Numbered from the stretch's first letter, positions 8,231 to 16,331 are shown. The stretch is 64,000 bases of DNA from Methylobacter sp. (GCF_023227905.1 NZ_JALOCF010000010.1:1-64000); one strand, 5' to 3'. Notes: generated by a model from the letters alone, not told the origin. Numbers and translations: made by a program.

Positions 8231-9827
8231 TCCGATACTGGCCGTACGGCGCCTTAGCGTCACCTTCAACCACCGGCAGAAAGTCGTCGATGACATCAGT
8301 TTTGAAATTCAGGCAGGCGAAACCTTTGCGTTGGTCGGGGAATCCGGTTCCGGCAAATCGATCACCGCCTTGTCGGTGCTCAGGTTGTTGCCGAACAATG
8401 CAAGGCTTAAAGCCGACGCGATCAGCCTACATGGCGATAATTTGCTGAACCGCTCGGAATTCGATCTGTGCAAAATTCGCGGCCGGCGCATCGGCTTTAT
8501 TTTCCAGGACCCGATGTCTTCATTGAACCCGGTGATGACTATCGGCAGACAAATCGAGGAAGTCATCAAGCTGCATTTTGACTTGCCCAGAGAAGCGCTT
8601 AAGCAACGGGCGCTGGAATTATTGCAGCAGGTTGAAATACCCGATTCGCAGCAGCGCATTAAAGACTACCCGCATCAGCTTTCCGGCGGCCAGCGGCAGC
8701 GGGTGATGATCGCCATTGCCTTGGCCGGAAAGCCGGATTTGTTAATTGCCGATGAGCCGACCACCTCGCTAGACGTGACCATCCAGGCGCAAATCCTGGC
8801 GTTGCTGAAAAACATCCAGCAGCAGACCGGCATGGCGCTGTGGCTGATCAGTCATGACTTGGCGCTGGTGTCCACGATGGCCGATCGGGTTGCAGTGATG
8901 CAGCAGGGTAAAATCGTCGAAACCGGCCTGACCGCCGAGTTTTTTAGCCAACCCAAACACCCCTACACCCGCAAGCTGCTGAATGCCTTGCCGTTGATGC
9001 AAAGCTGCTTAACGCACAGCGCCGAGGAAAAACCGCCGCTGCTACAGGTCAGCGATTTTTATTGTTATTACCCGATACGGAAAGGCATCTTCAAGCGTAT
9101 CGTCGATCATGTGCGGGCGGTCGATGGCGTCAGTTTCAATATTCAGCAGGGTAAAACGCTGGCCCTGGTCGGCGAATCCGGCTGCGGCAAAACCACCCTG
9201 GGCAAGAGCCTGCTGAACCTGATACCCGGCAGCGGGCGCGTCGTCATCAACGGCGTCGAGTTGAATGCCTTGACCGGTGAAGCATTGCGGCAGCAACGCG
9301 CCAATATCCAGATCGTGTTTCAGGACCCGTTTTCATCAATGAATCCGCGCATGCTGGTCGGCGATATCATTGCCGAAGGCATCAGGGCCTTGCATCCTCA
9401 TACCAGTTCAGAGGAGCGCAAGAGCAGAGTCCGGCAACTGTTGCAGCAAGTCGATTTACCGGAAGACTCGGCGCTGCGCTACCCGCACGAATTTTCCGGC
9501 GGTCAGCGCCAGCGCATCTGCATTGCACGGGCTCTTGCTGTCGATCCCAAGCTGATCGTTTGCGACGAGCCGACCAGTGCGCTGGACGTGTCGGTACAGG
9601 CGCAGATTATCCAGTTGCTAAAAACCTTGCAGCGGGAGAAAGGCGTCAGCTATTTGTTCATCACCCATGACCTTGCCGTCGTCGCGGAAATTGCCGATGA
9701 CGTTGCCGTGATGTATAAGGGCAAGATCATAGAGCAGGGCAGCGTGGCCGAGGTTTTGACGCAGCCCAAGCAGGCTTATACCCAAAAACTGTTGGCGGCT
9801 GTGCCGGTTTTGAAGATGGAGCATTGA
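8223..9827 (+). CDS. yejF: Peptide ABC transporter ATPase, two fused nucleotide-binding domains (YejF-like)
   Basis: This ATPase powers peptide uptake and carries both nucleotide-binding domains in one chain of 534 residues. Domain 1: Walker A GESGSGKS, signature LSGGQRQR, Walker B LLIADEPTT. Domain 2: Walker A GESGCGKT, signature FSGGQRQR, Walker B LIVCDEPTS. Each domain ends with the oligopeptide-transporter tail (KHPYTRKLLNALP; KQAYTQKLLAAVP). The start at 8223 is fixed by AAGGAG six bases upstream and by the beginning MNNPILAVRRLSVTF; it lies inside the yejE end, so translation is coupled. Confidence 0.95.
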   Translation: MNNPILAVRRLSVTFNHRQKVVDDISFEIQAGETFALVGESGSGKSITALSVLRLLPNNARLKADAISLHGDNLLNRSEFDLCKIRGRRIGFIFQDPMSSLNPVMTIGRQIEEVIKLHFDLPREALKQRALELLQQVEIPDSQQRIKDYPHQLSGGQRQRVMIAIALAGKPDLLIADEPTTSLDVTIQAQILALLKNIQQQTGMALWLISHDLALVSTMADRVAVMQQGKIVETGLTAEFFSQPKHPYTRKLLNALPLMQSCLTHSAEEKPPLLQVSDFYCYYPIRKGIFKRIVDHVRAVDGVSFNIQQGKTLALVGESGCGKTTLGKSLLNLIPGSGRVVINGVELNALTGEALRQQRANIQIVFQDPFSSMNPRMLVGDIIAEGIRALHPHTSSEERKSRVRQLLQQVDLPEDSALRYPHEFSGGQRQRICIARALAVDPKLIVCDEPTSALDVSVQAQIIQLLKTLQREKGVSYLFITHDLAVVAEIADDVAVMYKGKIIEQGSVAEVLTQPKQAYTQKLLAAVPVLKMEH

Positions 9828-9905
9828 AGTGGAACTCCATTTCAAACATTTGTCGGTATGTGTGGCATTTTGGGACGCGCTGTTTTAGTCTGCTAATCTA
9901 CCGAC

Positions 9906-10094
9906 ATGAAAGTAAATGAAATATTAATCATGCTAAAAGAAGACGGCTGGTACCTTGTTGCTACGCGCGGAAGTCATCGGCAATTCAAGCATCCAATCAA
10001 AAGCGGTCGCGTAACTGTACCAGGAAAACCGGGCGATGATTTAGCTCCCGGCACTTTAAGTAGCATAATCAAACAAGCAAAACTAAAGGAGTAA
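9906..10094 (+). CDS. hicA: HicA-type mRNA interferase toxin
   Basis: This is a 62-residue HicA toxin of the dsRBD-like fold (YcfA family). The family pattern is clear: residues 1-15 KVNEILIMLKEDGW, the G-S-H-R-Q-F-KHP core containing the catalytic histidine (residue 24), and the RVTVPGKPGDDLAPGTLSSIIKQA tail in two adjacent pieces. It would cleave mRNA unless bound by HicB. The stop is 3 bases before the hicB start, the usual tight toxin-antitoxin arrangement. It follows the peptide transporter after 78 bases without a terminator. Confidence 0.93.
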   Translation: MKVNEILIMLKEDGWYLVATRGSHRQFKHPIKSGRVTVPGKPGDDLAPGTLSSIIKQAKLKE

Positions 10095-10097
10095 CCC

Positions 10098-10310
10098 ATG
10101 CGTTACGCAATTGTTGTCGAAAAAGCGGAAAATAACTATTCAGCCTATGTGCCTGATTTGCCTGGTTGCGTTGCTACTGGAGGTACTTTAGAGGAAGTCG
10201 AGCATGAAATACGCGAAGCAATGGAGTTCCATATTGAAGGATTGGTTGAAGATGGTTTACCAATACCCGAACCGGCAAGTGTCGTTCAATATGTTGAAAT
10301 AGCCGCTTAA
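10098..10310 (+). CDS. hicB: HicB-type antitoxin
   Basis: This is a 70-residue HicB antitoxin with the partial RNase H-like fold: YAIVVEKAENNYSAYVPDLPGC, then the helix EEVEHEIREAMEFHIEGL and the tail GLPIPEPASVVQYVEI. It has no C-terminal DNA-binding domain, so if the pair is autoregulated the site is not obvious. Translation is preceded by AAAGGAG, within the last codons of hicA. Confidence 0.92.
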   Translation: MRYAIVVEKAENNYSAYVPDLPGCVATGGTLEEVEHEIREAMEFHIEGLVEDGLPIPEPASVVQYVEIAA

Positions 10311-10327
10311 TTATTTAATTATATTTG

Positions 10328-10373
10328 AAGTGAGTAAGGTCGGTTTCGCGTAGCAGACCGACCTTACTCACTT
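10328..10373. repeat. Perfect 17-bp inverted repeat after hicAB
   Basis: AAGTGAGTAAGGTCGGT at 10328-10344 is repeated exactly inverted at 10357-10373 around a 12-base spacer. No T run follows, so it is either a palindromic repeat element or a hairpin that protects the hicAB mRNA, rather than a standard terminator. Confidence 0.85.
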
Positions 10374-10400
10374 ACAACTTTAACTTTGTAAATAAAACTT

Positions 10401-10868
10401 ATGAAAAAACAAATTTTACTTGCGGCAACAATAGCTCTCGGCACATTAGCCTTTACTGCACCGGCCGAAGAAATCGGTGATGTCAGCACGACATTTAAAT
10501 TTCTGGGGGCCAATAATAAAATTGTGGTCGAAGCTTTCGACGATCCTGAGGTTCCCGGTGTCGCTTGCCATATCTCACGCGCTAAAACAGGCGGGATGAA
10601 AGGCGCCGTAGGCTTGGCTGAGGATCCGACAGAGGCATCCATTTCATGTCGGCAAATAGGCGCCATTGATGTAAATAAGCTGGATAAATTGAAAAATGGC
10701 GGTACGGTGTTTAAAGAAAGCCTGTCGCTGGTTTTTAAGACGCTGCAAGTTGTGCGTTTCTATGACAAGAAGCGTAATGTCCTGGTCTACTTGGCTTACA
10801 GTGACAAAGTGATTGAAGGCTCGCCAAAGAATGCCATTTCATCTGTGCCGGTTATGAAGTGGGATTAG
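10401..10868 (+). CDS. creA: CreA family periplasmic protein
   Basis: This 155-residue protein has a cleavable signal peptide (MKKQILLAATIALGTLAFTAPAEE, cut near residue 22) followed by the CreA domain: EIGDVSTTFKFLGANNKI, then EAFDDPEVPGVACHIS with its conserved cysteine, and the end AISSVPVM. The biochemical role of CreA is unknown despite its wide occurrence in proteobacteria. It stands alone between a repeat and a degraded region. A second conserved cysteine (ISCRQIG) could form a disulfide with the first in the periplasm. Confidence 0.92.
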   Translation: MKKQILLAATIALGTLAFTAPAEEIGDVSTTFKFLGANNKIVVEAFDDPEVPGVACHISRAKTGGMKGAVGLAEDPTEASISCRQIGAIDVNKLDKLKNGGTVFKESLSLVFKTLQVVRFYDKKRNVLVYLAYSDKVIEGSPKNAISSVPVMKWD

Positions 10869-10934
10869 CAGGACAAGCGAATGCCGTAATACGCTGGAGT
10901 TATTGCGGCATACAGGCTGGCTGAAGGGCCCAAA

Positions 10935-11007
10935 GCGAGTTATCCAGTTGCTCAAACCTTTACAGAAGGAACAAGGCTTCATGACCCATGATCTTACGAT
11001 ACAGCTT
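10935..11007 (+). pseudogene. Remnant of a peptide ABC-transporter ATPase (C-terminal fragment)
   Basis: This stretch translates as RVIQLLKPLQKEQG followed by FMTHDLTIQ. It closely matches the yejF segment at 9600-9680 (IIQLLKTLQREKG ... FITHDLAVV) at both protein and base level, but four codons are missing in the middle (the VSYL region) and no start or upstream motifs remain. It looks like the eroded tail of a duplicated or second oligopeptide ATPase gene. The match is short, so the origin is an inference. Confidence 0.55.
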
Positions 11008-11046
11008 TGGGCACCGGATGCTTGTTTCAATAAAGTGCAAAAAATA

Positions 11047-11634
11047 TTAGGCTAAAAACACAAAAATAAAAGCAATGGAAAAGCTCAGGTTGCCGAAAAA
11101 TAAGGGGTCTCTTAAAAACCGTTTAAAGATTTCATTCAGTATGGCGCCGCCCAAAAGATAAACAGGAAATACATAGATAGAGGTCATGTGTCCCATATCT
11201 CCGGGGGTGTAATAAAATATGAACGTGTTAAGGAAAAAGTCGCTTGAAATATTTACAAATATTTCAAGTAACAAGGCCTCAACAGAGAGCACGAAAGCAA
11301 AAATATAGGCTTCATGTTTAAGGTTAAGGTAGTGAATCTTTTTCTTAACAAAATAAAGATGGTAGCCATAGAGTGACCACTGGAAAAACGCAAAAATCGA
11401 AGTATCGCCATTATGCACAGGTGTCACTAGATATACCCAAAGAGGCGATTGGAAAGCTGCTCTACAGAAGCTGTTAACAGCCACCTCGCTAATAACGCCT
11501 ATCAGGGCGAGGGTTCCTGAATACATGTAGACCTCTTTGATTCTTACTTCCGTTGGGCTTTTGATGAGCGCAAGGCCTGCGAAATAAATAACTGCAATCA
11601 AATACAAGAAAAAAATAATAAGGTTTGCAACCAT
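11047..11634 (-). CDS. Hypothetical multi-pass membrane protein
   Basis: I do not recognise this 195-residue protein. It is strongly hydrophobic with about six predicted membrane helices, the first at residues 3-22 (ANLIIFFLYLIAVIYFAGLA) and the last at the extreme C-terminus (LSFSIAFIFVFLA). Between them are charged loops such as KKKIHYLNLKHE. It is AT-rich compared with its neighbours and stands alone on the minus strand. The ribosome site is weak. It may be horizontally acquired or fast evolving; no function is proposed. Confidence 0.7.
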   Translation of the reverse strand: MVANLIIFFLYLIAVIYFAGLALIKSPTEVRIKEVYMYSGTLALIGVISEVAVNSFCRAAFQSPLWVYLVTPVHNGDTSIFAFFQWSLYGYHLYFVKKKIHYLNLKHEAYIFAFVLSVEALLLEIFVNISSDFFLNTFIFYYTPGDMGHMTSIYVFPVYLLGGAILNEIFKRFLRDPLFFGNLSFSIAFIFVFLA

Positions 11635-11732
11635 AAGGTAGTTCTCTAAACTGGTTTAATCGTCAAAGCGGGGCGAAGGGCGGCTTGCCCTGTTCGAAAC
11701 GTTTACGTTGGTTTGGTTAAGATGTTGCGTAA

Positions 11733-11757
11733 GCCGGGCATGCTGTTTATGCCTGGC
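11733..11757. repeat. Hairpin repeat with GCATGCTGTTTATGC core (copy 1)
   Basis: GCCGGGCAT-GCTGTTT-ATGCCTGGC is an inverted repeat with a 7-base loop (one G-T pair). A second copy with the same loop lies at 15744-15768. It sits in the 257-base gap between the membrane-protein gene and mtaD, where I see no gene. Confidence 0.75.
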
Positions 11758-11891
11758 ATTCATAGGTCTAAATATGGCGACGGGTTTGGGTTTCTCTCCC
11801 GTCGTTGCCTCAAACGCAAAAATGCCGGGCACGGAAGATACTGCCCGGCAAACTCAAGTCGTTCAATTCGGCGCGTGGAACAAGGTATCAA

Positions 11892-13205
11892 TCAACTCGA
11901 TAACCGCTCCTGCCATTCGGCGATTTTTATTTTCAACTCATCAACATTAACCGTAGTCAGATGGCGCTGCTTTAACAGGCGTTTGCCGGCGACCCAGACA
12001 TCGGTGACTTGCTGGCGGCTTGCGGCATAAACAATCTGCGAAACCGGGCAATATAACGGCTGGGTTTCCAAATGCGATAAATCGATGGCGATCACGTCGG
12101 CGGCTTTGCCGATGCTCAACGAGCCGGTTTCATGGTCCAGGCCCAAGGCTTTGGCTCCATTGATAGTCGCCATGCGCAGGGCGGTCATGGCGGGGATGGC
12201 GCTGGCGTCACCGGCAACAGCTTTGCCGAGCAATGCCGCAGTGCGCATTTCGCCGAACATATCCAGGTCGTTGTTGCTGGCCGCGCCGTCAGTGCCTAAG
12301 GCCACGTTAATGCCTGCTTCGATACATTTAGCGACCGGGCAAAAGCCGCTAGCCAGTTTTAAATTGGATTCCGGGCAATGCACGATATGAGCGCCGGATT
12401 CTGCAAACAGCGCGATTTCATCGTCGGTTAGCTGGGTCATGTGCACCGCGATGAATGACGGATCGATCAGACCGAGTTCATGCAGCCGCTGCAAAGGCCG
12501 CTGTCCGGTTTTTTCCAGCGCCTGTTCGGTTTCGTGCAGCGTTTCGTGGACGTGAATATGGATCGATAACTCCAGCTCATCGGTAAATGCTTTAATTTTT
12601 TGTAGCGGTTCGTCAGATATTGTGTACGGCGCATGCGGTGCAAACGGTGTGGAAATTAGCGGGTGGTGGCGCAGTTGATCATGCAGCGCCAAGCCTTTTT
12701 CAATATAGGCGTCGCTGTTTTCGGCCCAGACCGTCGGGAAATCGATGACGATCAGCCCGACACTGGCGCGGATGCCGTGATGTATCGCCTGCGCGGCGGT
12801 AATTTCCGGGAAGAAATACATGTCATTGAAGCAAGTTGTCCCGCCCAGGATCATCTCGGCTATTGCCAGATCGGTGCCGTCTTTGACAAACGCCTCAGTC
12901 ATCCATTTTTGTTCCAGCGGCCAAATATGGTTTTGCAGCCAGTCCATCAGTTGCAAGTCGTCGGCAATGCCGCGCATTAGTGTCATTGCGGCATGAGTGT
13001 GACTGTTGATCAGGCCGGGCAGCAAGGCATGGTTGTCCAGATTTTCGGTAGTGGTACCCTGATATTTTTGCTTGGCGAGCTCGGTAGGCAGCAGATCGAT
13101 AATCCGGCCGCCATCGATAACCAGCGTATGGTGATCATAGGTTACGGATTCCGGTTCAACGGGTATAATCCAGCGAGCGTGGATGAGGGTATCGACAACT
13201 GTCAT
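11892..13205 (-). CDS. mtaD: 5'-methylthioadenosine / S-adenosylhomocysteine deaminase family amidohydrolase (MtaD-like)
   Basis: A TRZ/ATZ-family metal-dependent deaminase of 437 residues that would convert 5'-methylthioadenosine (or S-adenosylhomocysteine) to the inosine derivative. The metal ligands are visible: HTH in LINSHTHAAMTLMRG, HVHETLHETEQ, HMTQ, and the Asp of GTDGAASNNDLDMFGEM. Its end carries the usual GKAADVIAIDL. It is divergent from mtnA, the same pairing seen in other gammaproteobacteria, which supports a role in methionine salvage. The start at 13205 (MTVVDTLIHARWIIP) has AGGA 8-9 bases upstream. Confidence 0.92.
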   Translation of the reverse strand: MTVVDTLIHARWIIPVEPESVTYDHHTLVIDGGRIIDLLPTELAKQKYQGTTTENLDNHALLPGLINSHTHAAMTLMRGIADDLQLMDWLQNHIWPLEQKWMTEAFVKDGTDLAIAEMILGGTTCFNDMYFFPEITAAQAIHHGIRASVGLIVIDFPTVWAENSDAYIEKGLALHDQLRHHPLISTPFAPHAPYTISDEPLQKIKAFTDELELSIHIHVHETLHETEQALEKTGQRPLQRLHELGLIDPSFIAVHMTQLTDDEIALFAESGAHIVHCPESNLKLASGFCPVAKCIEAGINVALGTDGAASNNDLDMFGEMRTAALLGKAVAGDASAIPAMTALRMATINGAKALGLDHETGSLSIGKAADVIAIDLSHLETQPLYCPVSQIVYAASRQQVTDVWVAGKRLLKQRHLTTVNVDELKIKIAEWQERLSS

Positions 13206-13272
13206 AAGATATTCCTGTATTGAATTGCCAAATTATAACTTTTTAGTAACTATTCGGCACGAAGGAAGATTT

Positions 13273-13308
13273 AGGCGAAGGGCAAAAAAGCTTCTTCGCC
13301 TTTCGCCT
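13273..13308. repeat. Inverted repeat of the GGCGAAGGG family (mtaD/mtnA intergenic)
   Basis: AGGCGAAGGGC at 13273-13283 pairs with GCCTTTCGCCT at 13298-13308 (one G-T pair). It lies in the divergent promoter region of mtaD and mtnA. Related low-complexity hairpins occur at 26664-26720 and 31069-31123. Confidence 0.7.
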
Positions 13309-13355
13309 CTTAAAAGACATTAAACAATCAGACTTTAATTTATATATTAACGACT

Positions 13356-14390
13356 ATGCAAAATAGATTGACTGTACAAGCCTTGCAATGGACGGGCGAT
13401 ACTTTAAAAGTGCTGGACCAGCGACAATTGCCGGAAAAAATCGTTTACGACGAATACAAGGATGCCGAAGGTGTCACCGAAGCCATTGCCAGCATGCGCG
13501 TTCGCGGCGCACCGGCTATCGGCATAGCGGCAGCTTACGGTGTGGTGCTGTCGGTTCGCAAACAATATGCCCAGTCCAATCAGTGGCGGAAAAAAGTGGC
13601 CGCCGATATCGAGTTGCTGGCAAAGTCCAGGCCCACAGCGGTCAATTTGTTTTGGGCCTTGGACCAGATGAAAGCCGAACTAGCCAAGCAACTTGATAAT
13701 CCGCTGGCCGCCATTCTGGCTTGTGCGGAAAAAATCCATAACGATGATATTGCCGCCAACCATAAAATGGGCGAATTCGGCGCCGATATTCTGGACGGTG
13801 CAAAGGGGGTAATGACGCATTGCAATGCAGGTGCCCTGGCGACAGGCGGCTACGGTACGGCGCTGGGCGTTATCCGCAGCGCTTATCAAAGACAGCGCCT
13901 CAACGTTTATGCGGGCGAAACCCGGCCCTGGCTGCAAGGTGCGCGGCTGACCGTTTGGGAATTGGCGCAAGACGGCATCCCGGCGACCCTGATTGCCGAT
14001 TCGGCGGCGGCATGGCTGATGAAATCCGGGGCTATCGATTGGATCGTGGTCGGCGCGGACCGCATTGCAGCCAATGGCGACGCCGCCAATAAAATCGGCA
14101 CCTATTCCCTGGCCGTGTTAGCCAAACAGCATGGCGTCAAGTTGATGGTCGCCGCGCCGACTTCGACCATCGACTGGACTATCGAAAACGGCGACAAGAT
14201 AGAGATTGAGCAACGCAATCAGAACGAATTATTGCCCGCTTGTTATAGCAAAGAAGGTTCTTTGATCAGTGCCTGGAACCCGGTTTTTGACGTGACCCCG
14301 GCGGCATTGATTTCAGCGATTGTGACCGAACGCGGCGTAATATTAAATCCTTCCGAACAAGGCGTGAGAGGTTTAAAAAATGCAATTTAA
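13356..14390 (+). CDS. mtnA: S-methyl-5-thioribose-1-phosphate isomerase
   Basis: This is the eIF2B-related isomerase of the methionine salvage pathway, converting methylthioribose-1-phosphate to methylthioribulose-1-phosphate. It has 344 residues, the usual length. The substrate-phosphate loop MRVRGAPAIGIAAAYGV, the catalytic cysteine in MTHCNAGALATGGYGTALG and the catalytic aspartate in VVGADRIAANGDAANKIGTY (the D of GADR) are all present. It is divergent from mtaD, and its end overlaps the next gene by 11 bases. Confidence 0.96.
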   Translation: MQNRLTVQALQWTGDTLKVLDQRQLPEKIVYDEYKDAEGVTEAIASMRVRGAPAIGIAAAYGVVLSVRKQYAQSNQWRKKVAADIELLAKSRPTAVNLFWALDQMKAELAKQLDNPLAAILACAEKIHNDDIAANHKMGEFGADILDGAKGVMTHCNAGALATGGYGTALGVIRSAYQRQRLNVYAGETRPWLQGARLTVWELAQDGIPATLIADSAAAWLMKSGAIDWIVVGADRIAANGDAANKIGTYSLAVLAKQHGVKLMVAAPTSTIDWTIENGDKIEIEQRNQNELLPACYSKEGSLISAWNPVFDVTPAALISAIVTERGVILNPSEQGVRGLKNAI

Positions 14391-15099
14391 TAAAAAAGGC
14401 AACAATCCGGTATTGGCCGTTAGCTTTTTATTTAAGGGGCTGAATCTATTAAGCAGTCCGGAACTGCGTAAATTCATCATTATCCCCATGTTAATCAATG
14501 TGGTGTTGTACAGCGCCGCGTTAACCTTGGGTTATTTTTATATTTCAGACTTGATTGACCAGTTTATCCCCAGCTGGCTGAGTTGGTTGAGCTGGATATT
14601 ATGGCCGTTGTTTTTTATCAGCTTTTTTATTGCCGGTTTTTTCACCTTTACCTTATTGGCGAATATATTGGCCGCGCCGTTTTACGGAAAATTATCCGCA
14701 AAAACGCTGGCGATGGTAAAAGGCCAGGCATTTGCAAGCGCTGAACAGCCTTTGGCCAAAGTCCTTGTTGGGGAAGCTAAGCGCATGGGCTATCTGGCGA
14801 CCAGGGCCTTGCCATTGCTGATATTGTCGATCATTCCCGGCATCAATGTCATTGCGCCTTTTTTGTGGGCGCTGTTCGGAGCCTGGGGCATGGCGCTGGA
14901 GTATTTGGCCTACCCGCTTGAAAACGAAGGCGTATTGTTTTCCGAGCAAAAAGAGCTGGTCAAAAGCGTAAGGCTGGGCGCGTTAAGTTTTGGCGGACTG
15001 GCGGTGTTGGGGCTTACCATTCCGTTGCTGAATATCATCATCGCCCCGGCTGCGGTGATTGGTGCTACGCTTTATTTTAATGAGATTAGGCAGGATTGA
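14380..15099 (+). CDS. CysZ/EI24-family membrane protein (sulfate-transport-like)
   Basis: This 239-residue membrane protein is of the CysZ type: FLFKGLNLLSSPELRKFIIIP opens the domain in its usual form (two adjoining pieces), followed by four to six hydrophobic segments, the LANILAAPFYGKLSAKT loop and a late AFLW-type motif (FLWALFGAWGMALEYLAYP). CysZ in E. coli supplies sulfate for cysteine synthesis. It overlaps mtnA by 11 bases, so the two are co-translated. Linking it to the sulfur of methionine salvage is an inference from position. I leave the symbol empty because true CysZ function is not shown. Confidence 0.82.
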   Translation: MQFNKKGNNPVLAVSFLFKGLNLLSSPELRKFIIIPMLINVVLYSAALTLGYFYISDLIDQFIPSWLSWLSWILWPLFFISFFIAGFFTFTLLANILAAPFYGKLSAKTLAMVKGQAFASAEQPLAKVLVGEAKRMGYLATRALPLLILSIIPGINVIAPFLWALFGAWGMALEYLAYPLENEGVLFSEQKELVKSVRLGALSFGGLAVLGLTIPLLNIIIAPAAVIGATLYFNEIRQD

Positions 15100-15245
15100 G
15101 GCGTAGATGAAAAGGTTATCTGATATATCCTGATGATTTCAGTTCCGTAGGCCGGAATAAGCCGGTTCGAGCGGCAGCGAGAACTGGTGTTTCCGGCAAC
15201 CATTCTTAAAATTTGTCTATTTGTAGTTATATTTGAGGGAGAGTA

Positions 15246-15695
15246 ATGTCGCACAATTCAAAGGAAGAACTTGTATATCGAACATGTGTGCTTCTAGTAC
15301 AACATTTTAGAAATCTTATAAAGGCAAGAGCTGGCGGTTTTAACTGCGGTTTTCACTCAAGAATATTTCAACACATGCTTCATTGGGAATTTGACTTTGT
15401 TGGGGTAGGTCAGTCAGCTGAGGTAACAAATGAATCTGGTTTTCATCCTGAACATGTTGTTCCGTGTGCTGTTCTAATAAGAGAAACACTTAGGCTCATT
15501 GAAGAAAACGTACTGAGTGACACGGAAATTGCGAAGTTACTTCAGAAGCATTGGAAGATCGCAAGAATAACAAAAGAACAAGCATCGGAAATTGACAAGC
15601 ATTATAAGTCGGAAATGCCACCAGGTTGGTGCTTTGAGTCCGGAGAAACTCTCGCGAGGCTAGCACACATCAAATTAGTACCTATTAGCAAATAG
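15246..15695 (+). CDS. Hypothetical protein, possible HNH-like motif
   Basis: I do not recognise this 149-residue protein. GAGGGAGAG stands a few bases before the ATG, so it is probably translated. It contains FHPEHVVPCAVL, which resembles the D/E-H-h-h-P strand of HNH nucleases, but a full HNH core (later Asn and His) is not evident. Base use (AT-rich, with codons such as AGA/ATA) differs from its neighbours, and it sits in an accessory patch with toxin-antitoxin remnants, consistent with acquisition from elsewhere. The 146 bases before it hold a GTAGGCCGGAATAAGC-like fragment of a dispersed repeat. Confidence 0.65.
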   Translation: MSHNSKEELVYRTCVLLVQHFRNLIKARAGGFNCGFHSRIFQHMLHWEFDFVGVGQSAEVTNESGFHPEHVVPCAVLIRETLRLIEENVLSDTEIAKLLQKHWKIARITKEQASEIDKHYKSEMPPGWCFESGETLARLAHIKLVPISK

Positions 15696-15743
15696 ACAAA
15701 ATAAGCACATCTGATTAGCTTGGGGTTAGCAATCAGTCAGGCA

Positions 15744-15768
15744 GTCGGGCATGCTGTTTATGCCCGAC
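15744..15768. repeat. Hairpin repeat with GCATGCTGTTTATGC core (copy 2)
   Basis: This is a perfect 9-bp stem, GTCGGGCAT / ATGCCCGAC, with the loop GCTGTTT. The same loop and stem top are found at 11733-11757. ATGTCGGGCA follows at about 15783, a partial third arm. Confidence 0.8.
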
Positions 15769-15870
15769 ATTCATATACATTAAATGTCGGGCAACGAAAA
15801 GATGTCGCCTAAAGCGCCTACCGTTGGTGCCCGACCTACAAAATTACTTTTAATTACCAGGATTTATCGT

Positions 15871-16146
15871 ATGGAACAGATTATTAATCTTCATATTGAA
15901 AAACTACCTGAAGGCCTTTATTTAGCTACCTCGGACGATATTTCCGGCTTAATTGCCCAAGGGCGGACAATAACCGAAACCTTAGAAATTGCGCGTGACG
16001 TAGCCAAAATGCTTCTTGAAGCGCAAGCCGAGAACCACCTAGATACCGAAAAAGTCCGGTTAAATCCAGAACAGTTTTTTGGAGTTAGCCATGTAGAGCA
16101 TGTCGATCAATTATTTGAATCTATACGCGACGAGTGGGAACACTAA
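15871..16146 (+). CDS. HicB-like antitoxin (DUF1902 family), apparently without a toxin
   Basis: A 91-residue protein with the DUF1902/HicB pattern: INLHIEKLPEGLYLATSDDI, SGLIAQGRTITETLEIARDV and a helical tail. Such proteins normally precede a HicA toxin gene. Here a start codon does follow 3 bases after the stop (16150), but it opens into a tract of four palindromes instead of a toxin. The start at 15871 has AGGA nine bases upstream; longer upstream starts lie within the repeat at about 15784 and look unlikely. Confidence 0.85.
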   Translation: MEQIINLHIEKLPEGLYLATSDDISGLIAQGRTITETLEIARDVAKMLLEAQAENHLDTEKVRLNPEQFFGVSHVEHVDQLFESIRDEWEH

Positions 16147-16169
16147 AGCATGAAATATTATTGTGCTAG

Positions 16170-16272
16170 TTCCCAAGCTCCAGCTTGGGAATTTGGTGCG
16201 GGAAGCTCTAGCTTCCCGTCTCGCGAAGCTAGAGCTTCGTTACTTGGGTTCCCAAGCTGGAGCTTGGGAACC
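16170..16272. repeat. Cluster of four palindromes with AAGCTnnAGCTT core
   Basis: Four perfect palindromes stand side by side: 16170-16191 (TTCCCAAGCT-CC-AGCTTGGGAA), 16199-16218 (CGGGAAGCT-CT-AGCTTCCCG), 16224-16239 (CGAAGCT-AG-AGCTTCG) and 16247-16272 (GGTTCCCAAGCT-GG and its complement). All have a dinucleotide centre, the same design as the palindromes flanking the RAYT gene at 6.1-6.9 kb. The tract fills the gap between the orphan antitoxin gene and tusD. Confidence 0.9.
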
Positions 16273-16331
16273 AGTGTATTTCTTAACTTGATGGTAGTAA
16301 TGCGTTGCGTGGGAACGAGGTTAAATCCCTA

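Noticed and set aside
11708..12030. Plus-strand frames near the mtaD end
   Set aside because: They overlap a hairpin repeat and the mtaD 3' end, and show no protein-like pattern.
16170..16272. Possible CRISPR array
   Set aside because: The four units are palindromes of different length and stem sequence with no regular spacers, so this is a repeat cluster, not a CRISPR array.
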